Below are positions 47,326 through 58,771 of a DNA stretch of 64,000 nucleotides, piece after piece. The DNA lies in the NCBI RefSeq assembly GCF_030052815.1, contig NC_079499.1, forward strand, positions 84,607,183 to 84,671,182, read 5' to 3'. Below the pieces are notes generated by a model, which did no database searches, was not told where the DNA came from, and was given only the letters and a program-made list of their open reading frames with translations. This DNA comes from Hevea brasiliensis (Eukaryota > Streptophyta > Magnoliopsida > Malpighiales > Euphorbiaceae). The translations under genes and the position numbers were made by a program. The first letter of the stretch is position 1, and each line of letters opens with the position of its first letter.

Positions 47326-50300
47326 TGTCACACCCTACCCTCTATAAGGCATAACATGATCCCAGTAGTATACCTAATGAATTACCAACTCCGTCTCGAT
47401 AATCCATTAAATACACTACAAGGGATTTTAAAAACTTTTCTTACTTCTTTTACAGTGGTGAGCACTATTTACAGTGTGAAAGACTTTGGTGAATCAAGTG
47501 AAACAACTAACTCATTTGATTTATTTGGAATATCTGTAAAAATTTTGGCAAGGTGCCATTTGTATTTTGGACAAAACAGTTCTTCAGAAAACCTGTAAAA
47601 AGCACTTCAATATATTTTCAAATCTCAACTCCAACATTTTTATCAACACAACACATTTCTCAAGTCAAATCCACAGTGATTTTCAAAGACTAAGATACAA
47701 AGATATAACACAATTTTTACAAGCCAAATAACTCATAATTATTTTACAACTTTACTGTACAACTTAAATTTACAAATGCTCAAAACCAAGAACAAAATAT
47801 ACATACAGTGAATATACATTACAGTATAAAATGCCACATGTTGTATACTCACTATACCCAAAAATCTCTCATCATGGCGATACTAGCGGCCTAGCACTGC
47901 CTGTCTGCATCTCTCTACTGCGGCGACAATAAAAGCTATCATTGAGACAATGTCTCGATGGTGCACAGCATTTACCAAATACAAATTTTAAATCACAATT
48001 CATAAATCATATCAATAGTGGATACTTAAAACCATAGTTAAATTCAAGACAATAAATGTCAACAAGAATTTAAACTCCATTTGTTAATATCACAATAATT
48101 TTCAATAAGTCAGATCATGGTTGAATTCAATAGACTGTATATGTCAATAAGAGTTTAAATCAATTTCACAATCTCACAATACATAATAACACTATTAGAT
48201 CTAATAATCAAGAATACAGTGTTGCCAATCTATAACACAATTTAGGCCATGACACAATTTTTCCATATATGCCGTGTTGTACACCACGACAAGACATGCT
48301 CACCCCAATAATCGAAATCAATGAGGAGGAAGCTAGCTATATAATGAGAACTCATCCATACTCACCTCAGATGGGAAGTCAAAGAGGGAGGAACATAATC
48401 ATACTCACCCGGACTAATAAGTCAAAGAGGAGGAATAATCACACTCACCCCATTAATGGAGGAGGAACATATTATCGATGTCATGCCAATTGTGAGTCAA
48501 AACAATTCCAAACATTTTATTCAAATGATCCGTAAGAATCCAATAAATTTCCAAAGTTATAATTTCATTCACAAAATGGCAACACAATTCGTAATTCACT
48601 TCAATTTCCACAAAACCATTTCTGATTGCTTTTCAATCAATAAGTATACATCAAATACCATTCAAACAATTTTTCACAGTTTCAAACCATTCACAATGTT
48701 TTTCAATCAATAAGTGTCCACCAAACACATTTCCACAATTTAAAACAATGATATGCGAATAGTCAATATTTATTTCTATTGAAAATAATTCAAAAGAAAC
48801 AGTTGTTGTGCACAAACCTCTGATGACTGTCCCCCTGATCTGGACTCAGTGTTTCCTTCCCTTTTCCTGAGTCTTTAGTAACTGAGAAACACAATTTGAA
48901 GTGTTTCAGTACTAATTTAAACTGTCTCTATCGATGGTGTTTGGTAAATAATGCACTGAACTCAATTATTCACTTAATCACCTAATATACCGACCCTCAT
49001 TGCGTTTTAGGTAAATTAGGTTTTAGTGTCGTTAATATGTCACATTTGATAGGGTTTTAGGTTTGGTATGTTTTACCAAAGTCATTTCCTTGCTTAGTGC
49101 ATTTTAATGCAAATTCTTTGGATTAGGACACTGGTTTGACCTAACCGGACGATCTAGTTCCCTCGGTTTTCGGGTCTCGGTCGAAACTACAAACTTGTAG
49201 ATTTAGGTCTTATGGACCGCGGTACAAAATTTCAGGTCAATCCGAGTTAAGTAGACCGAGTTATGGTCATTACACTCTTGCTGGTCAAATGGTACCATTT
49301 TAGGTCAATTTTAGGTCAAATTGGTCAATTCTGGTTCGGCCAGTTTTTGGACCCGAACTTGTGCAAGTTGTTTGACTTGCTTATGGTCATTTCAGGGCTT
49401 TGGTGTCTTCATAAGACTTGTAGGTATGGGTCTTAACTATTCTTGGTTAAAATTTCAGGTCAATTGGACCTGGTTTGAGTGAGTTATGGCCTAAACACTC
49501 ACTGCTGCCCAATTGGTCATTTTTCAGGTCCTAATTGCACCTAATCCGAATTGGTCATTTTTTTAGGTCTCCTTGCAAGCAGAATTTTGGCATGGTTTCT
49601 CAATGAAAGTTGGCACATTTTGTGCCTAGTTTCACCTCAAATTGGTCTCATACCAATTGAGGTTACACATTTAAGGTTATAGGCTAAAATGTGTACTGCC
49701 CTCAATATGCTTTTCACACCCCATTCAAAACACATATTTACCTTGCAAAGTTTACTTCCATACCCTACCAAATCAGTTTTGGTACATTACCAAAAGCACT
49801 TTCTACTTTACATTAACATTATTTTGGGCAGATTCCAATCAGCCTCAACACACCAATATCATTCACAATTACAATTTCTAAGTACTATTACAAACACACC
49901 TAACCATTACAAATTTTACACACACTTTACAAGATCAATCTACATACATATCATCAATCCTTCTAGGTTAATATTCTGCATACATTTCCTTCAATATATA
50001 CCATTACTCAAGTGTCCCCAAGCTGCCACAAACCATTCTTCAACATCAAAGTGCCGTCCATTTTACAATTTCCCATCCAAGTGCACAAATCACCACATAA
50101 ACATGAAATAATTCACTAGGTTACTAATTCATCATGATCAACACCATTTCTCATCAATTATATGCACAAATATCTCATCAAAAACGTGACTCATGGCTGT
50201 CCAAAATGAAAACAACAATAACCCTTCAAACTCAAAATTTTCTTTCACCAAACTAACACCCATAACATGAACATAAACTTTAACAAAGAAATTCTCAAAA

Positions 50301-51182
50301 ATGCAAACTTACCTTTAATTGTAACTTGCTAAACCTTCATCAAACTTCTCAAAATTAGTATCAATATCTTCCTTGTGATGTGTAGACAAAGTTTAATGAA
50401 GAACACTAAGAGGTTGGAGTTGAAAATGGAGAGTTAAGAAAGCTTGCATGAAAAATGGCTATGGAGTTTCCTTCACTCTTCAATTCGGCAATTTGAATGC
50501 AAATGAGGAAGATGACTTATTCAGCTGCATTTTAAGTGTACACATGTCCCACTATGTATTTAATTAATCCCCTTAGTGGTCCACTTAGTACTTAATCATA
50601 TAATAAAGTAATTATTCATTTATTCCACATTTAACCCATAATTTCCACTATTTATTTTAGGTACCACCAATTTAATTTTTCATTTTATTTTCTAAGTGTA
50701 ATACTATTTATTTTTAATGGACATTTAGGTCAAAAGATACTTCGGGATGTCAAATGACCATAATGCCCTGTTCGTGGCATTCTGATTTTCGGTATTCTAG
50801 GGTTTTGTCTGTTTTCGATTTCTCACTTTTCTTTGTACTAATTATATAATTATTCTTTGATATTTCTAATGATATTTATTCATCAACAAGGGTCTATTTA
50901 TGTCACAAAAATGTTTTCGGGGTTCCCAGATCCGAGGCGATCAACGGTCCACACCGTGACTTCCCAGTGCGGTCACCCATCGTTAGGTTTCCCGGCTCGT
51001 TTAACTTGATCACATTTCTTTGCAATCATTTTTCCTTTGTTTTTCTTGTATTTCCTTTTCTTGTATTTCATTATTTTATGTCTCCTCACCCATTTTGAAG
51101 TACGGTTCTTGGCATCCTAGCTGTCCGGACAACACTAGTCACCGGAGCAGCAGAACGCACTACCGAACTTAGGGGTGTTACA
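47326..51182 (-). repeat. 5' LTR of element A2 (3,857 bp)
   Basis: The partner of 41061-44877. Differences cluster at 47326-47520, 47860-47960 and 50760-50930. Elsewhere the copies are nearly identical. The 140-codon plus-strand ORF at 49689-50111 is the LTR copy of 43376-43798 and has no recognisable domain. Confidence 0.92.
50958..51005 (-). promoter_or_regulatory. 5S rRNA-like module in A2 5' LTR
   Basis: Same sequence as 44652-44700, about 180 bases from the LTR 5' end. Confidence 0.7.
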
Positions 51183-51578
51183 GCTAGTGAAGATTATGAG
51201 CTTCAACTTTCTGACCTCGGTCCTGCGATCGATATAATCCAGATCCCTAGTCTCTCAATCTTAGCAAACTCACTGACTTCTTTTTTGTGCAGGTATGGCG
51301 GGTGGTGAAGCTTCCAAAGAGAGTTGTAAGCGAAAAAGGGAGGTCTCCTGAAAGGTACAAGCGATGAAAGAGACTACTGTCACCGCTGCTCGGACACCCA
51401 GACGAGACTTGGTAGAAGTACCAAGCTCCCCTCCTCGACCTCAGGAGCAGCCGGTCTCGAAAGTAGAGGTTGTCTCCTCTCCACCTCAGCAGATTGAACA
51501 TCCACCTCCTCCGATCTCTTCTAATGTAGAACGGGAGCCTTCTGGCCCTACTGTTAGAACGCTCTCTCGATAAGCTCA
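51183..51578 (+). pseudogene. Right Ogre LTR, segment 3, with the 3' part of ORF b
   Basis: After the target duplication the sequence continues the left LTR pattern (SEDYELQLSDLGP, then the acceptor-like TTTTTTGTGCAG at 51281-51292). A Pro/Ser/Glu-rich segment follows, VEVPSSPPRPQEQPVSKVEV and QQIEHPPPPISSNVE, ending LSR with a stop at 51573. Element D interrupts at 51579 with GCTCA as its left target duplication; the right one is outside the window. Confidence 0.75.
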
Positions 51579-52221
51579 TGTGACACCCCTTACCCGTCTG
51601 TAGTATATCCGAGTAAGTTATGTCACACAGTGTACCAGAACACTCTATTTTATCTCAATCATTTTTATTCTTCCTTAATTTATTTTTATCATAGTTTTAA
51701 TATAATTTGTGAAATATAATTCATTTAAACCATTTATTGAAATTATAATTTATTTGAAGTTCCGAAAATTTTATAGAAAATCCGGTAGAGTACCGGCTAA
51801 AAATGGAGAAAACAGTTCTTCGGAACTTGTGAAAAATACTTCTAATAATCATTTCCAATCATTCTCAAACTCCAATAATCATCAAAATCTCAATATTTTT
51901 CAACAACATTTCCATTTCTCAATCATTCATTTCTCATGGTATTCATATATAAGCAATAAATAAATACTCAATTTTCCATTCATAAACACAATTTCCACTA
52001 TTTACATTAACATCAAAATATATTACATAAGTCTCAATTACACAAGAGAAAATAAAAATTAGTTACAAAATACCAAAATGAAACCTAGTGTCCTACCAAT
52101 GCACTGAAGATGGTGAGGTGACACGGACACTATGCAGAGTTGCAGATGGTCTCACCCAGTCTGTGGTCTACTGGGCTCTCGATCAGTCTCTCCAGAACCT
52201 ACATGTGGCAAAAGCAATGCG

Positions 52222-52239
52222 CTAAGTAATAATGCTTAG
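52222..52239 (-). promoter_or_regulatory. Conserved LTR hairpin in D
   Basis: CTAAG and CTTAG pair across an AT-rich loop. GGTGCC lies next to it on the plus strand (GGCACCACTAAGC on the sense strand). The same is present at 63618-63635. Confidence 0.55.
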
Positions 52240-54029
52240 TGGTGCCAATAATAAAATAAAAAGAAATAACAGAAAATAAATATGTAGTGAATGTATTGAT
52301 GTCTCATTGCAAATAAATTTTCGATGAGTATTTGTAGTCTTACTTATTTTGTACTTGTTATATTCATTATTTCATTAAATTTATCCACTTTCATTTTTGG
52401 TTGCCCAAGTAACCTATACTGGATGACTGGACTGGATAAACGGGTAAACTGGCACTGGGTATTAAGTACCTCGGGCCGTCACATCATCGGTCACATCTGT
52501 ATCTCCCGGTGTGCAACAGAATAGCTAATAAGCTGTAATAACATTAGGCACAAGGCCAAGTCTCAACACAATGTCAGAATGGCTAAAAGCCATGAAATCA
52601 TAGAATGGCATAATGCCATGTGCAGTAATTCTAACTGAACCCAATTGGCATGCCAAGCTATCCAAACCAATCTTGTTAGGTATAATAGGGCATTTCACAC
52701 TTCTAAGTTTCACAATTTTTGGAATTTAAGTTTTAGTGTTATTATTCCATTCATTGATCAACAAAAATGTTGACTTTTGCATAGCCAATAGGTACATTGG
52801 TTTTAATATCATCAACATACCACATTTTACATTCAAAATTTGTTGGTATTGGTTGCCAATACCATTTCTAAACTTAATGTTAGTTGGGCAGAATTTTTAC
52901 TTTTTATACCTTATTTTTACTATTCCATTGGTCAATTTTGCAATGGGAATTTGGCAAACTGATCAACATGAAAGTTGTTCCTTATTTTGTCTAGTTGCAT
53001 TTCATGTTTTGAATCACTCCATTTGGAGTTTTGTAGCTCAAGTTATGGTCCAAAAACCACAACTGGCCGGATTGAAATTTTTCTGGACTGACCATATCTA
53101 CATTGCAGTGAAAAGTGACTGCAACTCACTTGTTGGATAGGTTTTGGTCATAATTTGGGTTAGGTTTCTTCATGAAAGTTGTTGGTCTCTGGTAAAATTT
53201 CAGGTCAATTGGACCATTCTACACTAAGTTATGGCCAAATGATCAAACACTGTTCATTTGGTCATTCTGCAGAAACAGACTGCAGGTCACCCGGATTAGG
53301 GCAAGCTTTTGGTCCACTTGGTTTGGTTTTATGGGCATGGTTTCTTCACCAAAGTTGTGTCATTATGTGTTTAGTTTCATGTCCAATTGGCTTTGGATCA
53401 ATTGAACCTATAAAATTCAAGTTATGGCTGCCCAAACCTGCTAGACTCATGTCCAATTCTGCAGGTCACCATGGGCAGCCACACCAACTGCAATTCCCAC
53501 TAATCAAACCACCTCATTTCTTGTTTACACATAACCAAATGGTCACTAATTGACCATTAAAACTCACTTTCATCATTACATGATCAAAGTCTCCATTTCA
53601 TGCTCAAACCCTAACTCCAATTTCCAATTCATGGCATACACACACCAAACTCATACCAAATCACTTTATCCATCATCTACACTCATCAATAACATAATTC
53701 AGCCACTTAATTTCATCAAAAACCAACAATCCTTAAACTTTCTCATGGCTGAAAAATTTAGAAATTTCATTTACTCAAGTTTTTCTTTTAATTTCACACA
53801 ATTTCTACTTGATTTAGCATGCTTACAAGATTAAAGAAAGAAAAGATATTGTTTAGTGCACTAACCTTTTTGAGCTTCACTTAACCTTGATTAAACCTCC
53901 CTAATCTCTTCTTCTTTGGCTGCCAATAGCTTTTTCTAGGTGAAAGATCAAATTTTTGTGAAGGGACTTAGCAATTTTGGTGAACAAATGGAGAGGAAAT
54001 TCAAGCTTTTAAGCTTGAAAATGGTGGAA

Positions 54030-54034
<5 letters not shown>

Positions 54035-54060
<26 letters not shown>
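54035..54060 (+). repeat. TC microsatellite in D LTR
   Basis: 26 bases of TC repeats, GA on the element sense strand, at a position comparable to the GA run of LTR E. Confidence 0.95.
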
Positions 54061-54515
54061 AACGTTTTTGGCTGCCCAAAGGTTAAAGATGCAGATTGGT
54101 TTTTCAATTTTTGGTCTCTTTTATCTCTTTTAATGTGTTTAACAAATTGTGATTGGTGGAGGAAATTTAAATGACATCATATGTTGTCATAATTAGTATT
54201 TTCTTTCATTTTCTTTTCTTCTCTTCTATACTCATTTCTAATTTAACTTTTAGCAATATTTATTCATATTTTAGATCATAATAATTATTTGCTTAACTGG
54301 ACAAGTCGGCCAAAAATCATCTCTGAAGATGAAATGACCAAAATGCCCTCCGTTTGGCTTAACGGGCCAAAATTATCTGTACCGATTGAAAAATTTTTCT
54401 AAGCATTTTCTTGGCCTTCTAATGCTATAAGAACCTCCATGACCCTTCTCTGGAGTCTCAAAATTTATTTTATAATTTTTTCCCTGGGTCTAGGGCTCCT
54501 AGTTGCGAGAACCGC

Positions 54516-54561
54516 AACTTCTCACTAGGTTACCCATCGTTAGGGTACCGGCTCATTTAAC
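54516..54561 (-). promoter_or_regulatory. 5S rRNA-like module in D LTR
   Basis: The minus strand shows GTTAAATGAGCCGGTAC, then ACGATGGGTAACC and GAGAAGTT. This is the most degraded C-box of the set. Confidence 0.55.
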
Positions 54562-54735
54562 TTGGTTGTATTTTATTTCTAAAATTTTTCCTAAATTTTT
54601 CTTATTAATATTTGAGTTAATTATGGTTCCTCACTTTAGTTTAAATATTTTTCCAGACGTTCTAGCTGTTCGGATTGACACTGGTCACCGGAATAGTAGA
54701 ATGTACGGAGTTGCTACAGGGAGGAGGGTGTTACA

Positions 54736-54750
54736 ACTCTTCTCCTCTAA
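54736..54750 (-). promoter_or_regulatory. Polypurine tract of D
   Basis: The minus strand reads TTAGAGGAGAAGAGT immediately before the LTR start TGTAACA. It overlaps the native pol stop (TAG at 54747-54749). Confidence 0.8.
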
Positions 54751-55371
54751 TTTAAATTTTGTCCTTGAAATTTTCCTGATGCAAACAGTTGAGGGAACTA
54801 TTGCCTCATCGTCTCTTCACTTTCCCAAGTTACTTCCTCGGTGTTGTGGTGCCTCCAAAGCACTTTCACCAGTGGAATCTGCTTATTTCTCAACTCTTTC
54901 ACTTCCTGAGCCAGGATCCGTATGGGTTCTTCTTTATATGTCAAATTCGGTTGTACTTCAATTTCTTCCATGGAGATGACATGTGAAGGATCTGAGCGGT
55001 ATCTTCTTAGCATAGATACGTGGAACACATTGTGGATCTTGTCCAGTTCTTATGGTAAAGCTAGCCTGTAGGCCACTGGACCCACACGTTCAATGACTTC
55101 ATATGGGCCAATGAACCTAGGGCTTAACTTACCTTTTCTTCCAAACCTTAGTACCTTCTTCCACGGTGACACCTTGAGGAACACTTTGTTGCCAACCGCA
55201 TACCCTATTTCTTTTATCTTCAGGTCGGCATAGGATTTCTGTCTGTCTGAGGCAACCTTCATATTGGCTTTGATTAGTTTTACCTTCTCTTCAGTCTGTT
55301 TCACCAAGTCTGGCCCTACCAGTTTGTCTTCGTCCAATTCAGTCCAACACACTGGAGTTCTACATTTTCTC
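54747..55371 (-). pseudogene. pol: D integrase C-terminus with chromodomain-like tail
   Basis: After the B insertion point the frame resumes with KCRTPVCWTELDEDKL, SDRQKSYADLK, LSPRFIGPYEVIERVGPVAY and VFHVSMLRRY. The chromodomain-like block follows, EEPIRILAQEVKELRNKQIP then VLWRHHNTEEVTWESEE. Stops: TAA at 55050-55052 and TAG at 54798-54800, both where Gln fits. The native stop is TAG at 54747-54749, directly at the polypurine tract. Chromodomains in this group are thought to steer integration to heterochromatin. Confidence 0.88.
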
Positions 55372-55555
55372 TGTAACATCCCCACTGTACGTATTCTGTA
55401 TGTTCTATTGCTCCAGTGGCCAAATAACAGTCCAGGTAAGTTAGGATGTCGGGAACTACACTTCGGTGATAGTGAATAGACATATAATAATGAAATAAAT
55501 AAAAAGAAAATACAAGAAAAATCAAAGAAAAATGAAAGAGAGAAAATGAAGCTAA

Positions 55556-55598
55556 GTTAAACGCAATCAGCAATGATAGGTGACCGCACTGGGAAGGC
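55556..55598 (+). promoter_or_regulatory. 5S rRNA-like module in solo LTR B
   Basis: GTTAAACGCAATC, then AATGATAGGTGACCGCACTG and GGAAGG. It is degraded compared with the B-like fragment at 7181-7226. Confidence 0.55.
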
Positions 55599-58124
55599 CA
55601 TTGCCAATCCCAGGACTGCGGGGAACCCTCAGAATTTAATTTTGAGGCATAAATAAAGGTTTATTGAAATGTAATTGACACTAGAAATATCAAAGAAAAA
55701 TTAATAAATTAGTACAAAGAAAAACGAAAAATCGAGAAACAGATAAAAATCGGTGTTACCGAAAAATCGGGAATATAACCCGAAGTGGGATATTTTGGTC
55801 ATTTGACACCTAGAGTTGCCTTTTGACCTCAATTTCTATTAAAAATAAATGATATTATACTTAGAAAATGTCATGAAAAATTAAATTGTGATACATTATA
55901 AGAATAGTGAAAGAAATGGGGGATAAAATCCAATTTATGAAACTTTAAATAATTAACATTAAAATCCAAGTTAGTGCTCCACTAACTCTTAATTTGGGAC
56001 ACTTAAATATTCCTTTGGGACAGCAGAACCATCATCTTCCACCTTGAGAAATAACCAGCCAAGAGAAATGAAGTTCACCATGGAAATCACCATGGACGCC
56101 CCACATGCAACCTCCACGGGTGCATGATCAAGCCACCATTTCTACTTAGTTCCTTTATTAAGCTTGCCTACTTACCTTGGGGAAGATATTGGCAACAAGA
56201 AAAACAAGATTTGGTGAAGTTTTGATAAGCTTCAAAAGTGGTAAATGTCCAAAACCTCTCCCTTGCTTTAGTAAACCTTGTGTTTAGGTTGAGGTGAGTA
56301 TTTTGGTTAAGAGAAATGAAGAAAATCTTGAGAAATGAAATGGTCCATTTTCGGCAGCCATGAATATATGTTGTAGTTGAATTTTTCTTACCTATAATGG
56401 ATGGAAACTAAGGTTGAATAACTTAAATGGAGGAAGTAGTAAGTTAAAATCTAAGTATGTGCATGTAGTGCTTGAATTAAGGGTGAGTAATGGAACCTTA
56501 ATGCTTTGGGCAAACTACCATGTTTGGCAGCCTATTAAACCATGAATTTGTATGTGAACATGTAGTTATTAATGAAATATGCTAATGTTAAATTGTGGGC
56601 AGCAAGTGTAAGTGATATTGAAGTATGATTATGTTGAAGTGTATGTGTAATATTGACATTGAAATATGTTGAATTTTGGTGGAAGTGAATGTTGAACTTA
56701 ATGGTGAATTGTGTGCATTGAGCACTTGAATATTCTGCCCAAAATTGTTGCTGGAATTGTGTACAATATATATATAGAAGTGTTATTGATTGAATATTAA
56801 AGTAATGAGGAGGAGAAGGAATATCAAATTGGAAGTGTATGTGCTTTGTGCAGGTTGTGTATTGAAGGCAGTACCTAAATTAGGCCATAAGTGCCAAACT
56901 ATGAACCCAATTGGTATGAGGCCAATGAGGGGTGAAACTAGACACCAAATAGGCCAACTTTTATGTAGAAATGTTGCTAAAATTCTGCCTAGAAACTGAC
57001 CTTAAAAATGACCAAATCCGGATTAGCAACCTTGCAACCCAGATTTTTGACCATATGAACAGTAGTCCTTGGGATGACCATAACTCACTCAAAACAGGTC
57101 CAATTGACCTGAAATTTTTACTATGGTTAGTTTAGACATTGATCTACAATTCTTATGAAGACACCTAAGCCCAGAATGGCCAGAACCAAGTCAAATGGCT
57201 TGCACAAGTTCGGGTACAAAAACTGCCGAACCAAAAGTGACCTAAAATTGACCAAATTTTGCACTAAAGATGCAATCTGTCCAGCTTTAGTAAATTGACC
57301 ATAACTTGGTCTATAAAACTCAGAATGACCTGAAATTTTGCCCCGCATGCAATAAGACATAGAGCTACAATTTTACTTCCTTGACCAGAAGCTAAAAACC
57401 AAGAAAAATAGGACTTTAAGCTAGACCAATCTAGTACACAAAAATTAAGAATTTGACATTTTACAAACAATGATGCTTGAAGCATTTTGACAATGAATGC
57501 CAACTTGTAAAAATGGTAAATTGCACTATATTGGCAGTATATTGAGATATAAATTGTGACATATTGATGCTAGAAACAACTTATCCATATTACCTAAAAA
57601 AGGTCAACATATGCATTGACTTGTGAATTATATAATAATTAGTAAACTCCAAAAATTAAAGAATTAAATAATTAATTTATAATGTGCCCTAGTTTGCCTA
57701 GTTGATTAGTATGGATAGGTTGGCATGCCAATAGGATTCTGACAGCTATTCTGTAAATGGCTTCATGCCATACTGTGTTTCTGACTTATTATGCCAAGAT
57801 CAGTGACTTTAATAGCCTACGGCTATACATATTGTGTATTTATTCTTGGCTTATCGCCAGATTGACTATATGGCTTCTTAGCCACACTAATTGCACACCG
57901 GGAGACACTTTGTGACCGATGGTGTGACGGCCAGAGGTACTAGGTACCCAGTGCCAGTATATCCATTTATCCAGCCTGGTCAGTATATAGGCTACACGGG
58001 CAGTTATTCAAATACTATTAAATTCAAATAGCTAAATCCAATCTACTGACATACAGCACCACCAAAAATTCATAAACACTCTATTTACTTTATTTTAGTG
58101 TATATTTCTTTATATTTGGCACCA

Positions 58125-58142
58125 CTAAGCAAAATTGCTTAG
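58125..58142 (+). promoter_or_regulatory. Conserved LTR hairpin in B
   Basis: CTAAGCAA-AA-TTGCTTAG is a perfect 8-bp stem preceded by GGCACCA and followed by CGCG. Confidence 0.65.
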
Positions 58143-58771
58143 CGCGTTGCTTTTGTAACGCGTAGGTATTGGAGACAGTTGGGGAACCTAGCAGACCTAC
58201 GACCGGGTGAGACATCAGATCTGCACAGGAGTCCAGAGTCATTTGCACTGCATTGCATACATGGTAGGACTTAGGATATCTTGTATTTTTTACTTTTATT
58301 GTATTTTTGAAATTCGGCCTTGTATTTTGTAATATTATGAAAGCTTTAAAGTTTGTAATATCTTGTACATATTAAATAACATGGAGATTTTCTGGATATA
58401 TTTAAATTATTATGGACTGTATTATGGAACTGTTTAGTGACTGTAAAAGTCTATTGACTTTACTGAGAAATAGAGACTGTGAAATATTTGAGATTTTGAT
58501 ATTATCATATTGAACTGTCTTCAACAGGTTTGGAAGGACAGTTTGTCCGAAATACAGATGGCACCTTGCCAAATTTTTATTACCAATCTTGAAATATTGA
58601 TTTTATTAATGTATGAAAATAGTATCAGCATCATATGAATATTACATAAAAGACTTCTTAAAATCTAATTGAGCTCAGGAAAAGAGATAATCACAGACTA
58701 GGTGTTCCTGCACGCTGTGTAGCATGCCTTGCTCGGCTATTCTGTAGACGAGTGAGGGGTGTTACATTCTC

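Larger units (their letters stand above)
41061..51182 (-). mobile_element. Non-autonomous gypsy element A2, complete with two LTRs, gag only (10.1 kb)
   Basis: LTRs at 41061-44877 and 47326-51182 flank an internal region of only 2.4 kb. The target duplication GCTAG (41056-41060 and 51183-51187) is perfect, and the left Ogre LTR near 16090-16100 shows the empty site. Internally, on the minus strand, come a damaged primer site, leader, gag, then a jump to non-coding sequence and the polypurine tract. Protease, RT, RNase H and integrase are missing. The two LTRs are nearly identical over long AT-rich stretches (for example 43100-44440 against 49400-50740), so the insertion is young. It would depend on enzymes from relatives such as A1. 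Confidence 0.92.
11491..51578 (-). mobile_element. Ogre/Tat-type Ty3/gypsy element with nested insertions
   Basis: Two direct repeats starting TGTCRCAAGGATTTTGTGGT (11491 and 33049) bound an internal region read on the minus strand. The order from right to left is primer site, ORF1 (DUF7745-like plus coiled coil), gag, protease with G-patch-like tail, a predicted intron, RT, RNase H, a second archaeal-type RNase H, integrase, and a 3' UTR with tandem repeats. ORF1, the second RNase H, the protease-RT intron, long LTRs and a repeat-rich 3' UTR are all known marks of the Ogre/Tat lineage. Insertions at 19336-23480, 36397-39800, 41061-51182 and 51579 onward swell it. By eye the two LTRs differ at about 17 of their first 225 bases, so this is an old insertion. 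Confidence 0.9.
51579..54735 (-). repeat. 3' LTR of D (3,157 bp)
   Basis: Starts TGTGACACCCC (plus) and ends GGGTGTTACA. Its first kilobase matches 62975-64000. It contains a hairpin (52222-52239), a TC microsatellite (54035-54060) and a 5S-like module (54516-54561). ORFs inside are short and domain-free. Confidence 0.92.
55372..58766 (+). mobile_element. Solo LTR B (3,395 bp) inserted in D integrase
   Basis: It starts TGTAACATCCCC and ends GGGGTGTTACA, with the perfect 5-bp target duplication TTCTC (55367-55371 and 58767-58771). The insertion falls inside the integrase codons for the YGRKCRTP block. There is no internal sequence. The truncated LTR at 6498-7410 is the same family. Confidence 0.93.

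Noticed and set aside
43376..50111. Identical 140-codon plus-strand ORFs at 43376-43798 and 49689-50111 as a conserved gene
   Set aside because: They are the two LTR copies of one young element, so identity is expected. No domain, odd composition (His/Thr/Ser-rich, AT-driven) and no equivalent open frame in the A1 LTR.
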